The notes: a model not told the origin generated them from the sequence alone. Positions 41,344 through 50,501 are shown, counted from the first letter of the stretch. The stretch: DNA of 64,000 bases from Actinoallomurus liliacearum (GCF_039542035.1 NZ_BAABHJ010000008.1:682001-746000); one strand, 5' to 3'. Made by a program: numbers and translations.

Positions 41344-43299
41344 TCAGAGCTCCGGGGGTGGGGCGGCGCCGTGGTCGGCGTCGGGCGGGCCCCAGGGGAG
41401 GCCGTGGCGCTCGCAGGCGCGGCGCAGCTCGCCCAGGTCCGGCGGGAAGGACACCCGGCGCAGCACCCGGCCCACCGGGCTCCACACGACGAGCCGGGGT
41501 GCCTCGGACTCGTCGATGCCCACGCCGCCGAGCGCCTGTCGTGTCACGCTCCATTCGGTCCGTCCGAGGCGCGTCACCGAGGAGATCCCCGACGCGGAGA
41601 TGCGCAGCTGGGGCCGGTTCCGGTCGTACAGCCACGTGCCCGCGAGCCCCAGCACCAACCCGGTCGGCGCGGCCCACGACAGCGAGGTCCAGAACCCGCC
41701 GAGGTCGCCGCGCAGCCAGATCGACCCGAGGACGGCGACGAGCTCGCAGAGCGTCGCGGTGACGGCATAGGCCAGCACGCGGGTGCGCCGGGGCACGTCG
41801 AGCTGCACCGGCGGCAGGGTCTCGTCCTCCTCTGGCGTCAGGGTGATCGAGGGGTCCAGGGCCGCCTCGATGCGGGTCATGGAGCCGTGGAAGGCCGCGT
41901 TGACGTACGCGTCGTACTCCGCGTCGGTGATCGGCAGCCGCATCCGCCGCGCGGATTCGCGCAGGTCCGTGCGGGAGATGCGCAGCATCGACAGCGGCGC
42001 GGCGAGGAACTCGTCGCCGTCGTCGTCGTACATGCGCAGCCAGGCGTGGCCGTCGACGGTGAGGAGCTCCATGCCGCCGATGCGGTCGCGCGGCATCCGC
42101 AGGATGACGTCGCCCGCGCCGTCGGCCCAGCCGATGCCGTCCTCGTCGACGACGAGGCGGCCGCCGGGCACGCGCGCGAAGATGTCCGGCAGACCCGCCA
42201 GCCCGTACTGCGACGGCCGGCGTGCGCCCTGGTCGGGCGTGACGACCTGGTAGCCGCGTTCGCTGAGCGCGTGCGTGAGCTGGAAGACGTCCAGGCCCTG
42301 GGCGGGGAGCCGCGCCAGCACCTGCAGCCGGTGGCCGAACACGGTCACGACGGTGTGCCGTCCGGTCAGCGCGCCCGACACGGGGTCGACGGCCGTTCCC
42401 GGGCCGACGACGACGGCGGCGACGTGGTCGGCGCGGACCCGCCACTCGGCGACCGTGGCGTGCCGGACCCGCAGCTCCGTGGGGCTGATGGACCAGGACA
42501 GCGGCGCGCTGGTCAGCCGCCGGCGGCGGGCGCCGAGGACCGCGACCGCGCCGACGACGGCCCACAGGCCGCCCATGACCCGGTCGCCGAGGCCGAGCGC
42601 GCCGTCGAGCGCGATCCGGGCGAGCATCGTCAGGGCCAGCAGCGCGAGGAGGAGCCCGAGCGCCACCGCGCGGCGCCGGCCGGTGACCGGGTTGCCGAGC
42701 GTGGCGCGCGTGGTCTGCACGGCCGGATACGGCTCGTGCGCGACGGCCAGCAGCGTCGCCTCCTGGTCGCGCAGGCGCTGTTCGGCGCGGCGGCCGAGCG
42801 CGCGGGGCGCGTCCTCCTCGGCGGGCAGGTCGCCCTCGTCGAACACCGAACGGTCACCGTCGATGACGTGGGTGGTGATGCCCAGCCGGCGGGCGGTCAT
42901 GTAGAACGTCAGCGGGTCGAAGCCCATGTCGGTGAGCGTGCCGGCGGTGGTCGACCCGAACTTGTGGAAGATCGTCAGGATCTCGTCGTCGGCGGTGACG
43001 CTGAACTCCTCGATCCGGTCCCGTTCGTACGCCTCGACCACCGAGCCGTCGGCCGCGAGACGTTCGAGGCCCGCCGCGGACAGCCGCCAGACACCGGTAC
43101 GGCGCGCCCGCAGGCCGAGCAGCCACGGCATGGCGTTGCAGGCGACGATGACGCCTGCCCACACGGCGGGGTTGGAGATCGGCAACAGGGCCACCAGCAG
43201 GGACAACAGCGCGAACGGGCCGGGGGCGACCGGACGCGACCGCCGTACGGGGGCCCGAAGGCCGATCAGCTCGAGGTCCACGAGAAGAGATCGTGACAC
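41344..43299 (-). CDS. Hypothetical multi-pass membrane protein
   Basis: About 651 residues with three hydrophobic regions: residues about 25-62 (ALLSLLVALLPISNPAVWAG), 205-250 (ALGLLLALLALTMLARIALD), and 510-560 (VLAYAVTATLCELVAVLGSI). Between them are PH-like beta-rich segments (GVWRLSAAGLERLAADGS, LSWSISPTELRVRHATVAEW, GRLVVDEDGIGWADGAGDVI, LRISASGISSVTRLGRTEWS). The repeated pattern suggests several membrane-associated PH-like domains. GTG 43299 was chosen; ATG 43350 would overlap the upstream gene. Function unknown. It follows the secreted propeller protein closely, so the two may form one operon. Confidence 0.68.
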   Translation of the reverse strand: MSRSLLVDLELIGLRAPVRRSRPVAPGPFALLSLLVALLPISNPAVWAGVIVACNAMPWLLGLRARRTGVWRLSAAGLERLAADGSVVEAYERDRIEEFSVTADDEILTIFHKFGSTTAGTLTDMGFDPLTFYMTARRLGITTHVIDGDRSVFDEGDLPAEEDAPRALGRRAEQRLRDQEATLLAVAHEPYPAVQTTRATLGNPVTGRRRAVALGLLLALLALTMLARIALDGALGLGDRVMGGLWAVVGAVAVLGARRRRLTSAPLSWSISPTELRVRHATVAEWRVRADHVAAVVVGPGTAVDPVSGALTGRHTVVTVFGHRLQVLARLPAQGLDVFQLTHALSERGYQVVTPDQGARRPSQYGLAGLPDIFARVPGGRLVVDEDGIGWADGAGDVILRMPRDRIGGMELLTVDGHAWLRMYDDDGDEFLAAPLSMLRISRTDLRESARRMRLPITDAEYDAYVNAAFHGSMTRIEAALDPSITLTPEEDETLPPVQLDVPRRTRVLAYAVTATLCELVAVLGSIWLRGDLGGFWTSLSWAAPTGLVLGLAGTWLYDRNRPQLRISASGISSVTRLGRTEWSVTRQALGGVGIDESEAPRLVVWSPVGRVLRRVSFPPDLGELRRACERHGLPWGPPDADHGAAPPPEL

Positions 43300-43315
43300 G
43301 TCACCGTCCCATTCG

Positions 43316-44335
43316 TCATGACGCTCGTCTGCGAGCGAACACCACAACACCGGCCAGGGCGAGCGCCCCGACGACCACTAGGCCCAGCATTCTGCGGCCC
43401 GGCTTCATTCCGTCCCCGGTCCCGTCCGCGGGGCTCGCGTGCCCTTTGGACTTCGGCGTCGGGGACGGCAGCGCCTCCTTCGGCACGGGCTCCCGCCACA
43501 GCGGCTGCCGTACGCCCTCGCCGCTGAACAGCAGCGACCTGCCGTCGGCGGTGTACGTGATCCCCTCGCCGAGCTTCTGGTCCGGCACCTTCACCCCGGT
43601 CAGCTCCTTGCCAGGCGCGGTATAGATCTCGGCGTCCCAGTAGCCGCGGATGACGAACGTCCGTCCGTCGGGGGCGTACGCCCCGTCGGTCGCGTACAGC
43701 GGGGCGTCACCGACGTGGCGCATGACGTTGAAGCCGCTCGTGCTGAGCTTCTTCGGCCCCTCGTACAGCGATCCGCCGAACTCCTTACTCGCGACGTAGA
43801 GCCGGTTCGTCCGCGGATCGATCATCAGCGTCTCGGCGTTGTGCGGCCCGTCCTCGAACTTGATCCGGTACGCGGTGGCGCGCACGGTCTGCGTGCGGAT
43901 CGTCCTCGGCTCCGGGATGCGGTAGACGGTGGAGTACGGCTGGCCCTTGAGGTTGTCGCCGATGTCGCCGACGTACAGGTCGCCGTCGGCGCCGATCGCC
44001 ATCGCCTCCCAGTCGCGGTTGCGCGCCCCGCCGAGGGTGATCGCGGCCCGGACCTTGCAGTCGTCGATCCCGAGCGCGAAGAGCCGCGGCGACCCGCCCG
44101 AGTCGTTGAACGTGTAGACGATGCCCGGATGGCGCCGGCTCGCGGCCAGGCCGCTGGACTCGTCGATGCGCGGGTCGTCGATCGTGCAGAGCCGCTTGGC
44201 GCCCTCGGCGACCGCCCGCGCGTCGGCCTGGGCGGGCACGGCCCACAGCAGCGGGCCGCCCGCCGCGACGACGGCGGCGAGCGTACGTGCGCGCGCCTCT
44301 CGTGCGGGGGACCCGCCCCGGCGCGGCCGCCTCAA
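43316..44335 (-). CDS. Secreted, membrane-anchored beta-propeller-like protein
   Basis: About 339 residues. The N-terminus is Arg-rich followed by a hydrophobic signal (TLAAVVAAGGPLLWAVPAQA). The body has propeller-like repeats such as VYTFNDSGGSPRLFALGI, WEAMAIGADGDLYVGDIGDN, ETLMIDPRTNRLYVASKEFG and GITYTADGRSLLFSGEG. A Pro/Lys/Ser linker and a C-terminal helix (LGLVVVGALALAGVVVFARR) anchor it. TTG 44335 was chosen because it overlaps the stop of the 27-residue gene as TTGA; ATG 44398 is the alternative. No catalytic residues are evident. Confidence 0.7.
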   Translation of the reverse strand: MRRPRRGGSPAREARARTLAAVVAAGGPLLWAVPAQADARAVAEGAKRLCTIDDPRIDESSGLAASRRHPGIVYTFNDSGGSPRLFALGIDDCKVRAAITLGGARNRDWEAMAIGADGDLYVGDIGDNLKGQPYSTVYRIPEPRTIRTQTVRATAYRIKFEDGPHNAETLMIDPRTNRLYVASKEFGGSLYEGPKKLSTSGFNVMRHVGDAPLYATDGAYAPDGRTFVIRGYWDAEIYTAPGKELTGVKVPDQKLGEGITYTADGRSLLFSGEGVRQPLWREPVPKEALPSPTPKSKGHASPADGTGDGMKPGRRMLGLVVVGALALAGVVVFARRRAS

Positions 44336-44415
44336 TGGAGCAGCGTGCCCAGTACGACGGCGAAGACGAGCGCGGCCAGAACGGTCGGCAACAGCCATCG
44401 AGGAGCACGGTTCAC
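44332..44415 (-). CDS. Small membrane protein, 27 residues
   Basis: GTG 44415 to TGA 44332 encodes a short protein that begins MNRAPRWLLP and continues with one hydrophobic helix ending GTLLH. The composition (charged start, Trp-Leu-Leu-Pro, then a Val/Ala/Leu helix) is typical of a real single-pass peptide. The stop overlaps a TTG that can start the propeller gene. It is too short for ordinary gene finders. Confidence 0.5.
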   Translation of the reverse strand: MNRAPRWLLPTVLAALVFAVVLGTLLH

Positions 44416-44486
44416 ACGCCGAGCCTATGCGCTCCGGCGCGAGATTCGAGCAGCCACCACCCCCGGTGTCGCCACCGGACGGCCGG

Positions 44487-45062
44487 TCAGCGCGCCCTCA
44501 CCCTGCGCAACCGGGCCGGATCGATCTCCACGGCGAACGGCCGCGTCAGTCCGACCGGCTCCGGCGAGGCGACGACCTCCCGGTACGCCCCGTCGACCAG
44601 TTCGAAGACGGTCAGCCTTGGGACGGGTACGAGCTCGGCGACCCAGTAGTGCGGGATGTCCGCCTCGGCGTAGGCCTCGAGCTTCTCTCCGAAGTCGCGG
44701 TTGCGGCTCTGCCTGCTCCCGCTGATCTCCACCACGAGCGCCACGTCGGCCGCGTCGTACGCCTCCGGCTCCGCCTCGAAGGCGTCCAAGGTCACCGCCA
44801 CCAGGTCGGGGACCTTCAGCCAGTCGTCCCGCCGATGAGTGACGACCTCCACCATCGGCAGGACCTGGTATCCGGCGGTCCGGGCGGGCGCCTGGAGGAC
44901 GAAGGCGAGGTGCAGCAGGGCCGCCTGGTCGGGGGACGCGGGAGGGGGACTGACGATCAGGACCCCGTCGTCTATCTCGTACCGGTAGAGATCGTCCTCC
45001 GCAGGTCGGCGGAGGTCCTCGACGGTCCACCGACCGCAATGCTCCGCGAACGAAATCGACAC
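44487..45062 (-). CDS. Uma2 family (DUF820) endonuclease-like protein
   Basis: A 191-residue member of the Uma2/DUF820 group with a restriction-endonuclease-like fold. Motifs are RYEIDDGVLIVSPPPASPDQ, KVPDLVAVTLDAFEAEPEAY, ADVALVVEISGSRQSRNRDF and KLEAYAEADIPHYWVAEL. The acidic residues of PDLVAV and VVEIS, with the following Lys of EKLEAY, match the predicted PD-(D/E)XK core. The true role of this abundant family is unclear. GTG 45062. It is divergent from the RecD-like helicase gene. Confidence 0.88.
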   Translation of the reverse strand: MSISFAEHCGRWTVEDLRRPAEDDLYRYEIDDGVLIVSPPPASPDQAALLHLAFVLQAPARTAGYQVLPMVEVVTHRRDDWLKVPDLVAVTLDAFEAEPEAYDAADVALVVEISGSRQSRNRDFGEKLEAYAEADIPHYWVAELVPVPRLTVFELVDGAYREVVASPEPVGLTRPFAVEIDPARLRRVRAR

Positions 45063-45171
45063 CCCGTGTACCCTCTATACGACTCGTTGTGATTGGTGCG
45101 CTACAGAACGTACCGGAGAATCGTTCGGTGGGTCGGCCGGACCTGTCAGTGATTTCGGGCAGTATGACGAC

Positions 45172-47391
45172 GTGGCGGACGCAGAGGCGGCTTCACCGGG
45201 AACGCGGGTGCTGGAGGCCGTACTCGAGCGGATCACCTTCGCCAGCGAGGACACCGGGTACACCGTCGCCCGAGTGGCCACCGACAGGAGCGGCTCGGAG
45301 CTGCTGACGGTCGTGGGGCCGCTGCTGGGCGCGCAGGTCGGGGAGAGCCTGCGGCTGACGGGGCGGTGGACCTCACATCCGAAGTACGGCCGCCAGTTCG
45401 AGGCGGTGTCGTACACCACCGTGCTGCCCGCGACGGTCCAGGGCATCCGCAAATACCTCGGGTCCGGCCTGATCAAGGGGATCGGCCCGGTCATGGCGGA
45501 CCGGATGGTCGAGCACTTCGGCACCGACATCCTGCGGGTGATCGAGGAGGAACCCGAGCGCCTGGTCGAGGTGTACGGGCTGGGGCCGAAGCGCTCGGGC
45601 CGCATCGCCGCCGCGTGGGAGGAGCAGAAGGCCATCAAGGAGGTGATGGTCTTCCTCCAGGGACACGGCGTGTCCACGTCGCTGGCGGTACGGATCTACA
45701 AGCAGTACGGGGACGAGTCGATCTCGGTGGTGCGGAAGGAGCCGTACCGCCTGGCCGCCGACGTGTGGGGCATCGGGTTCAAGACCGCGGACACGATCGC
45801 GCAGGCCGTCGGCATCCCGCACGACAGCCCGGAGCGCGTCAAGGCGGGGCTGGCGTACACGCTGTCCCAGGCGGCCGACAACGGGCACTGCTACCTGCCC
45901 GAGCCCAACCTGATCACCGAGGCGACCAAGATCCTGGAGGTGCCGCGCGAGCTGGTCGGCCCGTGCCTGGAGGAGGCGGTCGCGGCCGAGGAGGTGATCC
46001 GCGAACGGGTCACGGCCGAGAACGGCGAGATCCCGGCGGTGTACCTGCCGCCCTTCCAGCGCGCCGAACGCTCCCTGGCCACCGGGCTGCTGGAACTGCT
46101 GCGCACCGGCACGGACCGGCTGCCCGGCTTCCGCGACGTCGACTGGGACAAGGCGCTCGGCTGGCTGCGGCAGCGGACCGGAACCGGCCTCGCCCCCGAG
46201 CAGGAGGACGCCGTACGCCTGGCGCTGACCGAGAAGGTCGCCGTGCTGACCGGCGGCCCCGGCTGCGGGAAGAGCTTCACCGTACGGTCCGTCGTCGAGT
46301 TGGCCCGGGCCAGGCGCGCGAAGGTCGTGCTGGTCGCGCCCACGGGACGGGCGGCGAAGCGGCTGGCCGAGCTGACCGGCCACGAGGCGGCGACGGTGCA
46401 CCGGCTGCTGCAATTGCAGCCCGGCGGCGACCCGAAGTTCGACCGCGACAACCCGCTCGACGCGGACCTGGTCGTCGTCGACGAGTCCTCGATGGTCGAC
46501 GTCATCCTCGCGAACAAGCTGGTCAAGGCGATCCCGCGCGGCGCGCACCTGCTGCTCGTCGGCGACGTCGACCAGCTCCCGTCCGTGGGCGCGGGGGAGG
46601 TGCTGCGCGACCTCCTGGCCGCCGACGCGATCCCCCGCGTACGCCTCACCAAGATCTTCCGGCAGGCGCAGCGGTCCGGGATCGTGGTCAACGCGCACCG
46701 GATCAACGCCGGGCAGTCCCCGCAGACGCGCGGCTTCCCGGACTTCTTCCTGTTCCCGTGCGAGGAGGCCGAGAAGACCGCGGAACTCACCGTGGAGATC
46801 GTGGCGGAGCGGATCCCGCGCAGGTTCGGACTGGACCCGCGCCGGGACGTCCAGGTGCTCGCGCCGATGCACCGCGGCCCGGCCGGCGCGGGCAACCTCA
46901 ACACGCTCCTGCAGGAGTCGCTCACGCCGCACCGCGACGGGCGGCCCGAGCGGCGGTACGGCGGGCGGGTGTTCCGCGTCGGCGACAAGGTCACCCAGTT
47001 GCGGAACAACTACGACAAGGGCGCCGCCGGGGTCTTCAACGGCACAGTGGGCGTGGTGACCGGCCTGTCCCTGGAGGAGCAGACGCTCACCGTGCGCACC
47101 GACGAGGACGAGGAGGTCGACTACGACTTCGCCGAGCTGGACGAGCTCGCCCACGCGTACGCGGTGACGATCCACCGCTCCCAGGGCAGCGAGTACCCGG
47201 CCGTGGTCATCCCGCTGACGACGAGCTCCTGGATGATGCTGCAGCGCAACCTGCTCTACACCGCCGTCACCCGCGCCAAGAAGCTGGTCGTGCTGGCCGG
47301 CTCCCCCAGGGCCCTGGCCGCCGCCGTCCGCACGGCGGGCGCCGGCCGCCGCCACACCGCCCTCGACCACCGCCTCCGCCCCGACGCCTGA
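45172..47391 (+). CDS. recD2: RecD2-like ATP-dependent DNA helicase
   Basis: A 739-residue SF1B helicase. The N-terminal OB-like and helix-hairpin-helix regions (GIRKYLGSGLIKGIGPVMAD, VWGIGFKTADTIAQAVGIPH) are typical of RecD2 rather than of RecBCD RecD. Helicase motifs: Walker A GGPGCGKS (361-368), VVVDESSMVD (Walker B), GDVDQLPSVGAG (motif III), FRQAQRSGIVVNAHRIN (motif IV), and the UvrD C2 part VTIHRSQGSEYPAVVIP with YTAVTRAKKLVVLAG. It unwinds DNA 5' to 3' in repair. GTG 45172 starts the gene. A large hairpin follows it. Confidence 0.93.
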   Translation: MADAEAASPGTRVLEAVLERITFASEDTGYTVARVATDRSGSELLTVVGPLLGAQVGESLRLTGRWTSHPKYGRQFEAVSYTTVLPATVQGIRKYLGSGLIKGIGPVMADRMVEHFGTDILRVIEEEPERLVEVYGLGPKRSGRIAAAWEEQKAIKEVMVFLQGHGVSTSLAVRIYKQYGDESISVVRKEPYRLAADVWGIGFKTADTIAQAVGIPHDSPERVKAGLAYTLSQAADNGHCYLPEPNLITEATKILEVPRELVGPCLEEAVAAEEVIRERVTAENGEIPAVYLPPFQRAERSLATGLLELLRTGTDRLPGFRDVDWDKALGWLRQRTGTGLAPEQEDAVRLALTEKVAVLTGGPGCGKSFTVRSVVELARARRAKVVLVAPTGRAAKRLAELTGHEAATVHRLLQLQPGGDPKFDRDNPLDADLVVVDESSMVDVILANKLVKAIPRGAHLLLVGDVDQLPSVGAGEVLRDLLAADAIPRVRLTKIFRQAQRSGIVVNAHRINAGQSPQTRGFPDFFLFPCEEAEKTAELTVEIVAERIPRRFGLDPRRDVQVLAPMHRGPAGAGNLNTLLQESLTPHRDGRPERRYGGRVFRVGDKVTQLRNNYDKGAAGVFNGTVGVVTGLSLEEQTLTVRTDEDEEVDYDFAELDELAHAYAVTIHRSQGSEYPAVVIPLTTSSWMMLQRNLLYTAVTRAKKLVVLAGSPRALAAAVRTAGAGRRHTALDHRLRPDA

Positions 47392-47415
47392 CGCGCCGCT
47401 GTGAGCGGCGCGAAG

Positions 47416-47485
47416 GCTCGGCGAAGGAGCGGCCGAAGCGGTGATTCTTCGCGAATCTCCGCTACTACCGGCTCCTTCGCCGAGC
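47416..47485. terminator. 70-base nested hairpin between convergent recD2 and secY
   Basis: The outer arms GCTCGGCGAAGGAGC (47416-47430) and its perfect complement (47471-47485) enclose a second stem. The inner stem is AGCGGTGATTC (47437-47447) with GAATCTCCGCT (47453-47463), 11 bp with one mismatch and a TTCGC loop. It is larger and more ordered than a usual terminator. It lies 24 bases after the recD2 stop and 21 bases beyond the secY stop, so it can end both transcripts. Confidence 0.75.
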
Positions 47486-47506
47486 ATCGCGTACGCCGCC
47501 CGGCCG

Positions 47507-48805
47507 CTAGCGCAGGAACCCCTCGTAGGAGTGCTGCTGCAGCCGGCTCTCGATCTGCTTCACGGTGTCCAGCGCGACGCCGACGACGATCAGGAGGCTC
47601 GTCCCCCCGAACGGGAAGTCCTGCGTGGCTCCGAACAGCGACAGCGCGAGCATCGGGATGAGCGAGATCAACCCGAGGTAGAGCGCGCCGGGCGCGGTGA
47701 TCCGGGTGAGCACGTAGTCGAGGTATCCGGCGGTCGGCCGTCCCGGCCGGATCCCGGGAACGAACCCGCCGTACTTCTTCATGTTGTCGGCGATCTCGGT
47801 CGGATTGAAGGTGATCGCGACGTAGAAGTACGTGAAGAACACGATCAGCCCGAACAGCGTGACCATGTGCCAGGGGTCGTCCTGCCGGGTGAGCGGGGCG
47901 AGCGTGCGGTTCAGGAAGGCGTTCCCGGGCCAGAGCCGCGCCGCGAGCGTCGGTACGGACAGCAGCGACGAGGCGAAGATCGCCGGGATCACGCCGGCCT
48001 GGTTGACCTTCAGCGGGATGTAGGTCGACGTCCCGCCGTACGATCGCCGGCCCACCACCCGTTTGGCGTACTGCACCGGGATGCGTCGCTGGGCCTGCTC
48101 GACGAAGACCACTCCGGCCATCACCGCCAGGCTCGTCAGCGTCACCAGGGTGAAGGTGAACCCGCCCTTCCTGGTGTAGATGTTCCAGAACTCCGTCGGG
48201 AAGACGGCGACGACCTGAGTGAAGATCAGGATCGACATGCCGTTGCCGATGCCCCGCTCGGTGATCAGCTCGCCGAGCCACATGATGACGGCCGTACCGG
48301 CGACCATGCAGGTCACCATCGTGACGACGGTGAGGACCCCCATGTCGTGCAGGATCCGCTGCCCGCAGCCGGGGAAGAGGTTCCCGGACGCCGCCATCGC
48401 CATGACCGTGGCGCCCTGCAGGACCGCCAGCGCGACCGTGAGATAGCGGGTGTACTGAGTGATCTTCGCGGTGCCGGCCTGCCCCTCCTTCTTCAAGGTC
48501 TCCAGACGCGGGATCACCGTCGTCAGCAGTTGCAGGATGATGCTGGCGGTGACGTACGGGTAGATGCCCAGGGCCATGACCGAGAGCTTGAGCAGGGCAC
48601 CCCCGCTGAACAGGTTGACCAGGCTCAAGACGTCGGCGCGGTCGCCATGGGCCGCGGCCTGCGCGCACGCCTTCACGGCCGACACGTCGACGCCCGGCGC
48701 GGGCAGGTTCTGGCCGAACCGGAACACCACGATGATGCCGAGCGTGAACAGCAGTTTCCGGCGCAGGTCAGGGGTCCGGCAGGCCCGCAGGAAGGGGGTC
48801 AGCAT
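47507..48805 (-). CDS. secY: Preprotein translocase SecY, stand-alone copy
   Basis: A 432-residue SecY with ten hydrophobic helices. Family motifs are FRFGQNLPAPGVDVSAVKAC, LFSGGALLKLSVMALGIYPY (plug region), GNGMSILIF, KVNQAGVIPAIFASSLLSVP and FTYFYVAITFNPTEIADNMK. ATG 48805 follows GGAGGAAGG. It is not beside ribosomal protein genes, adk or map, as the housekeeping secY normally is, so it may be a second copy. A small secreted protein gene lies upstream on the same strand. Confidence 0.92.
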   Translation of the reverse strand: MLTPFLRACRTPDLRRKLLFTLGIIVVFRFGQNLPAPGVDVSAVKACAQAAAHGDRADVLSLVNLFSGGALLKLSVMALGIYPYVTASIILQLLTTVIPRLETLKKEGQAGTAKITQYTRYLTVALAVLQGATVMAMAASGNLFPGCGQRILHDMGVLTVVTMVTCMVAGTAVIMWLGELITERGIGNGMSILIFTQVVAVFPTEFWNIYTRKGGFTFTLVTLTSLAVMAGVVFVEQAQRRIPVQYAKRVVGRRSYGGTSTYIPLKVNQAGVIPAIFASSLLSVPTLAARLWPGNAFLNRTLAPLTRQDDPWHMVTLFGLIVFFTYFYVAITFNPTEIADNMKKYGGFVPGIRPGRPTAGYLDYVLTRITAPGALYLGLISLIPMLALSLFGATQDFPFGGTSLLIVVGVALDTVKQIESRLQQHSYEGFLR

Positions 48806-48984
48806 CCTTCCTCCCGGGAAGAGCAGGCCCCAAGGCCGGTACGGCGGGCGGACGACGATCGGGGGAACGCGAGTGATCCGGCGAGCACCGAACGCGCTCG
48901 CCGCAGGGTTGTACGAGAGATGACATGCCTCCACACGGGAACGCCGCGGCCGTCGAAGGACGCCGCGGTCGACGAACGGGAACG

Positions 48985-49617
48985 TCAGGAACCCGTGTGC
49001 GGAGGAGGACCGCGGAGACTGACCGCGGACAGGAAGACGGCCGGCGGCGTGACCGTGCGCGCCGCGACGACGGCGGTGATCGCGCGCCGGACCGTGCGAA
49101 CGCGATCCGCGACCGCCGGTACCGCCGCGCCCGGCCCGGCCCCACCGGCCTTCGCCGAGACGGCGCGCGGGCAGTCCCGTCCAGCGGTGGTCGACGCGGT
49201 ATCGGACGGAGAGCGTGCCGAGGCGGTCCGGTGTTCGCCCGCCGCGCGGTCCGTCGTCGGGGAGCCGGGAGCGACCGCCTTCGTGAACGGCCGCCGCCCC
49301 GTCGTGTCCGCCGTGCCGTCCTCGTCCGGAACGGCGAGGGCGCCGGCGCTCGACGTACGAGAGGGGACCGTTGCTCCTCGGTCGCCCGGCGTGTCCACCG
49401 GGGCCGCGCGGGAGTGTTTGGAGCGCCGGCTTCGGTCGAGGGCGGCCACGGTCGCCGCCGACCCACCGGTCCCAGCGGCGTTGGCGGTCTCCCCGACGCG
49501 GATGACCTCGGCGACGGCGGTTCCCGGAATCGCCGAGAGCACGACGGTGATGACGAAACCGAAGAACCCGGCCAGTAGCGTCAGTAGCCGTCGCCGGAGC
49601 CCGGTGTGGCTCTTCAC
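48985..49617 (-). CDS. Putative secreted protein, 210 residues, upstream of secY
   Basis: GTG 49617 starts a basic N-terminus (KSHTGLRRRLL) and a long hydrophobic signal (TLLAGFFGFVITVVLSAIPG, cut near TAVA). The mature part is low in hydrophobic residues and rich in Ala, Thr, Arg and Pro (ETANAAGTGGSAATVAALDR, TDTTGRRPFTKAVAPGS-like), with a hydrophobic stretch near the end (AITAVVAARTVTPPAVFLSA). No family is recognised. The extent of the coding frame toward 48985 is uncertain. The 179 bases between it and secY hold no recognised gene. Confidence 0.45.
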   Translation of the reverse strand: MKSHTGLRRRLLTLLAGFFGFVITVVLSAIPGTAVAEVIRVGETANAAGTGGSAATVAALDRSRRSKHSRAAPVDTPGDRGATVPSRTSSAGALAVPDEDGTADTTGRRPFTKAVAPGSPTTDRAAGEHRTASARSPSDTASTTAGRDCPRAVSAKAGGAGPGAAVPAVADRVRTVRRAITAVVAARTVTPPAVFLSAVSLRGPPPHTGS

Positions 49618-50048
49618 GCCCACCCCCGCCGGCCGTCCGCCCTGCCCTGTTCCGACCGGCGGCATTCAGCGCGCGCATCGGCCGATCGTCGATCACGATA
49701 ATCCGCGATCGCGCGCAACGTCCACGTTTCACGCGAGACCCGAATGAACCACCAGGTGGCGACCACCCCTGGCGGCGGCCGCCACACGACGGGCCGTTGG
49801 CCGCCGTCCTGCCACCGCGAGCCGTTTTTCGGGCCGTAGCCGAGCGAAACGCTCGGTGAACAGGCCACCGGACCGGGCGTTTTCCGGCGTACCGCCGCCG
49901 ATCGGCACCGCTTCACCGAGATTCGGGTCCGCCTCTGGGCCGACGGTGCAACCGATCCCGGCCCGCTGGGGTTCTTGGGACGACAGCGCACCACCGGCGC
50001 ACCAGAAGGGTGCACCGGCGCTGACACGACAAGAAGGGTCTGGATCCC
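49618..50048. other. 430-bp gene-poor region upstream of the SnoaL-like gene
   Basis: No convincing gene. It contains a perfect 7-bp hairpin, CCGAGCG with CGCTCGG around AAA (49840-49856). Near 49984-50032 there is an imperfect dyad based on CAGCGC...GGCGCTG with inner CGCACC...GGGTGC. Promoters for the secreted protein (left) and the SnoaL/SDR operon (right) should lie here, but no -35/-10 pair is clear. Confidence 0.4.
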
Positions 50049-50501
50049 ATGAGCGCTCACGGAGACGTCCGCGCCGTGCTCGATGAGTTCTTCGCGGCGG
50101 AGGCCGCCTATATCTCCGCGGGCGGTCCGGGCGTCGCCGACTTCGGCGGCATGGCCGCGCATCTCGACCCCGACGTCGTGATGCACCAGGCGCCCACGCT
50201 GCCCTACGGCGGCGTGTGGCGTGGTCACGACGGCATGGAGCGCTTCATGGCTGCGATGAGCCGGGCCTGGCGGTCGCTCGAGTTCCTCGACAGACGGCAG
50301 TGGACGGACGGTGACACCGTCATCGTCTCCAACCACGGCAGGCTGGCCGCCCGCGCCACCGGCCGGTCGATCGAGACGACGGTGCTCCAAGTGTTCACCG
50401 TCCGCGACCGCCTCATCACGGAGATCCGCCCCTTCTACTGGGACACCGCCGCGGTCAACGAAACCCTGCGGACGGCCGTGTCCACCGGCGTCACGGCGTG
50501 A
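50049..50501 (+). CDS. SnoaL-like (NTF2 fold) protein
   Basis: A 150-residue alpha+beta-barrel protein. The pattern VRAVLDEFFAAEAAYISAGG, AAHLDPDVVMHQAPTLPYGG, WRGHDGMERFMAAMSRAWRS, DGDTVIVSNHGRLAARATGR and FTVRDRLITEIRPFYWDTAA fits SnoaL/ketosteroid isomerase-like proteins. Members act as cyclases, hydratases or isomerases, or bind small ligands. The gene is 41 bases before an SDR gene in the same direction, so the two probably act on one substrate. Confidence 0.82.
   Translation: MSAHGDVRAVLDEFFAAEAAYISAGGPGVADFGGMAAHLDPDVVMHQAPTLPYGGVWRGHDGMERFMAAMSRAWRSLEFLDRRQWTDGDTVIVSNHGRLAARATGRSIETTVLQVFTVRDRLITEIRPFYWDTAAVNETLRTAVSTGVTA

Noticed and set aside
45373..47487. A 704-codon frame antisense to recD2
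   Set aside because: A shadow of the helicase gene without domain evidence.
48806..49732. A single long protein joining SecY to the upstream sequence
   Set aside because: SecY homology begins at ATG 48805 with a GGAGGAAGG site. The upstream part in that frame is not conserved.
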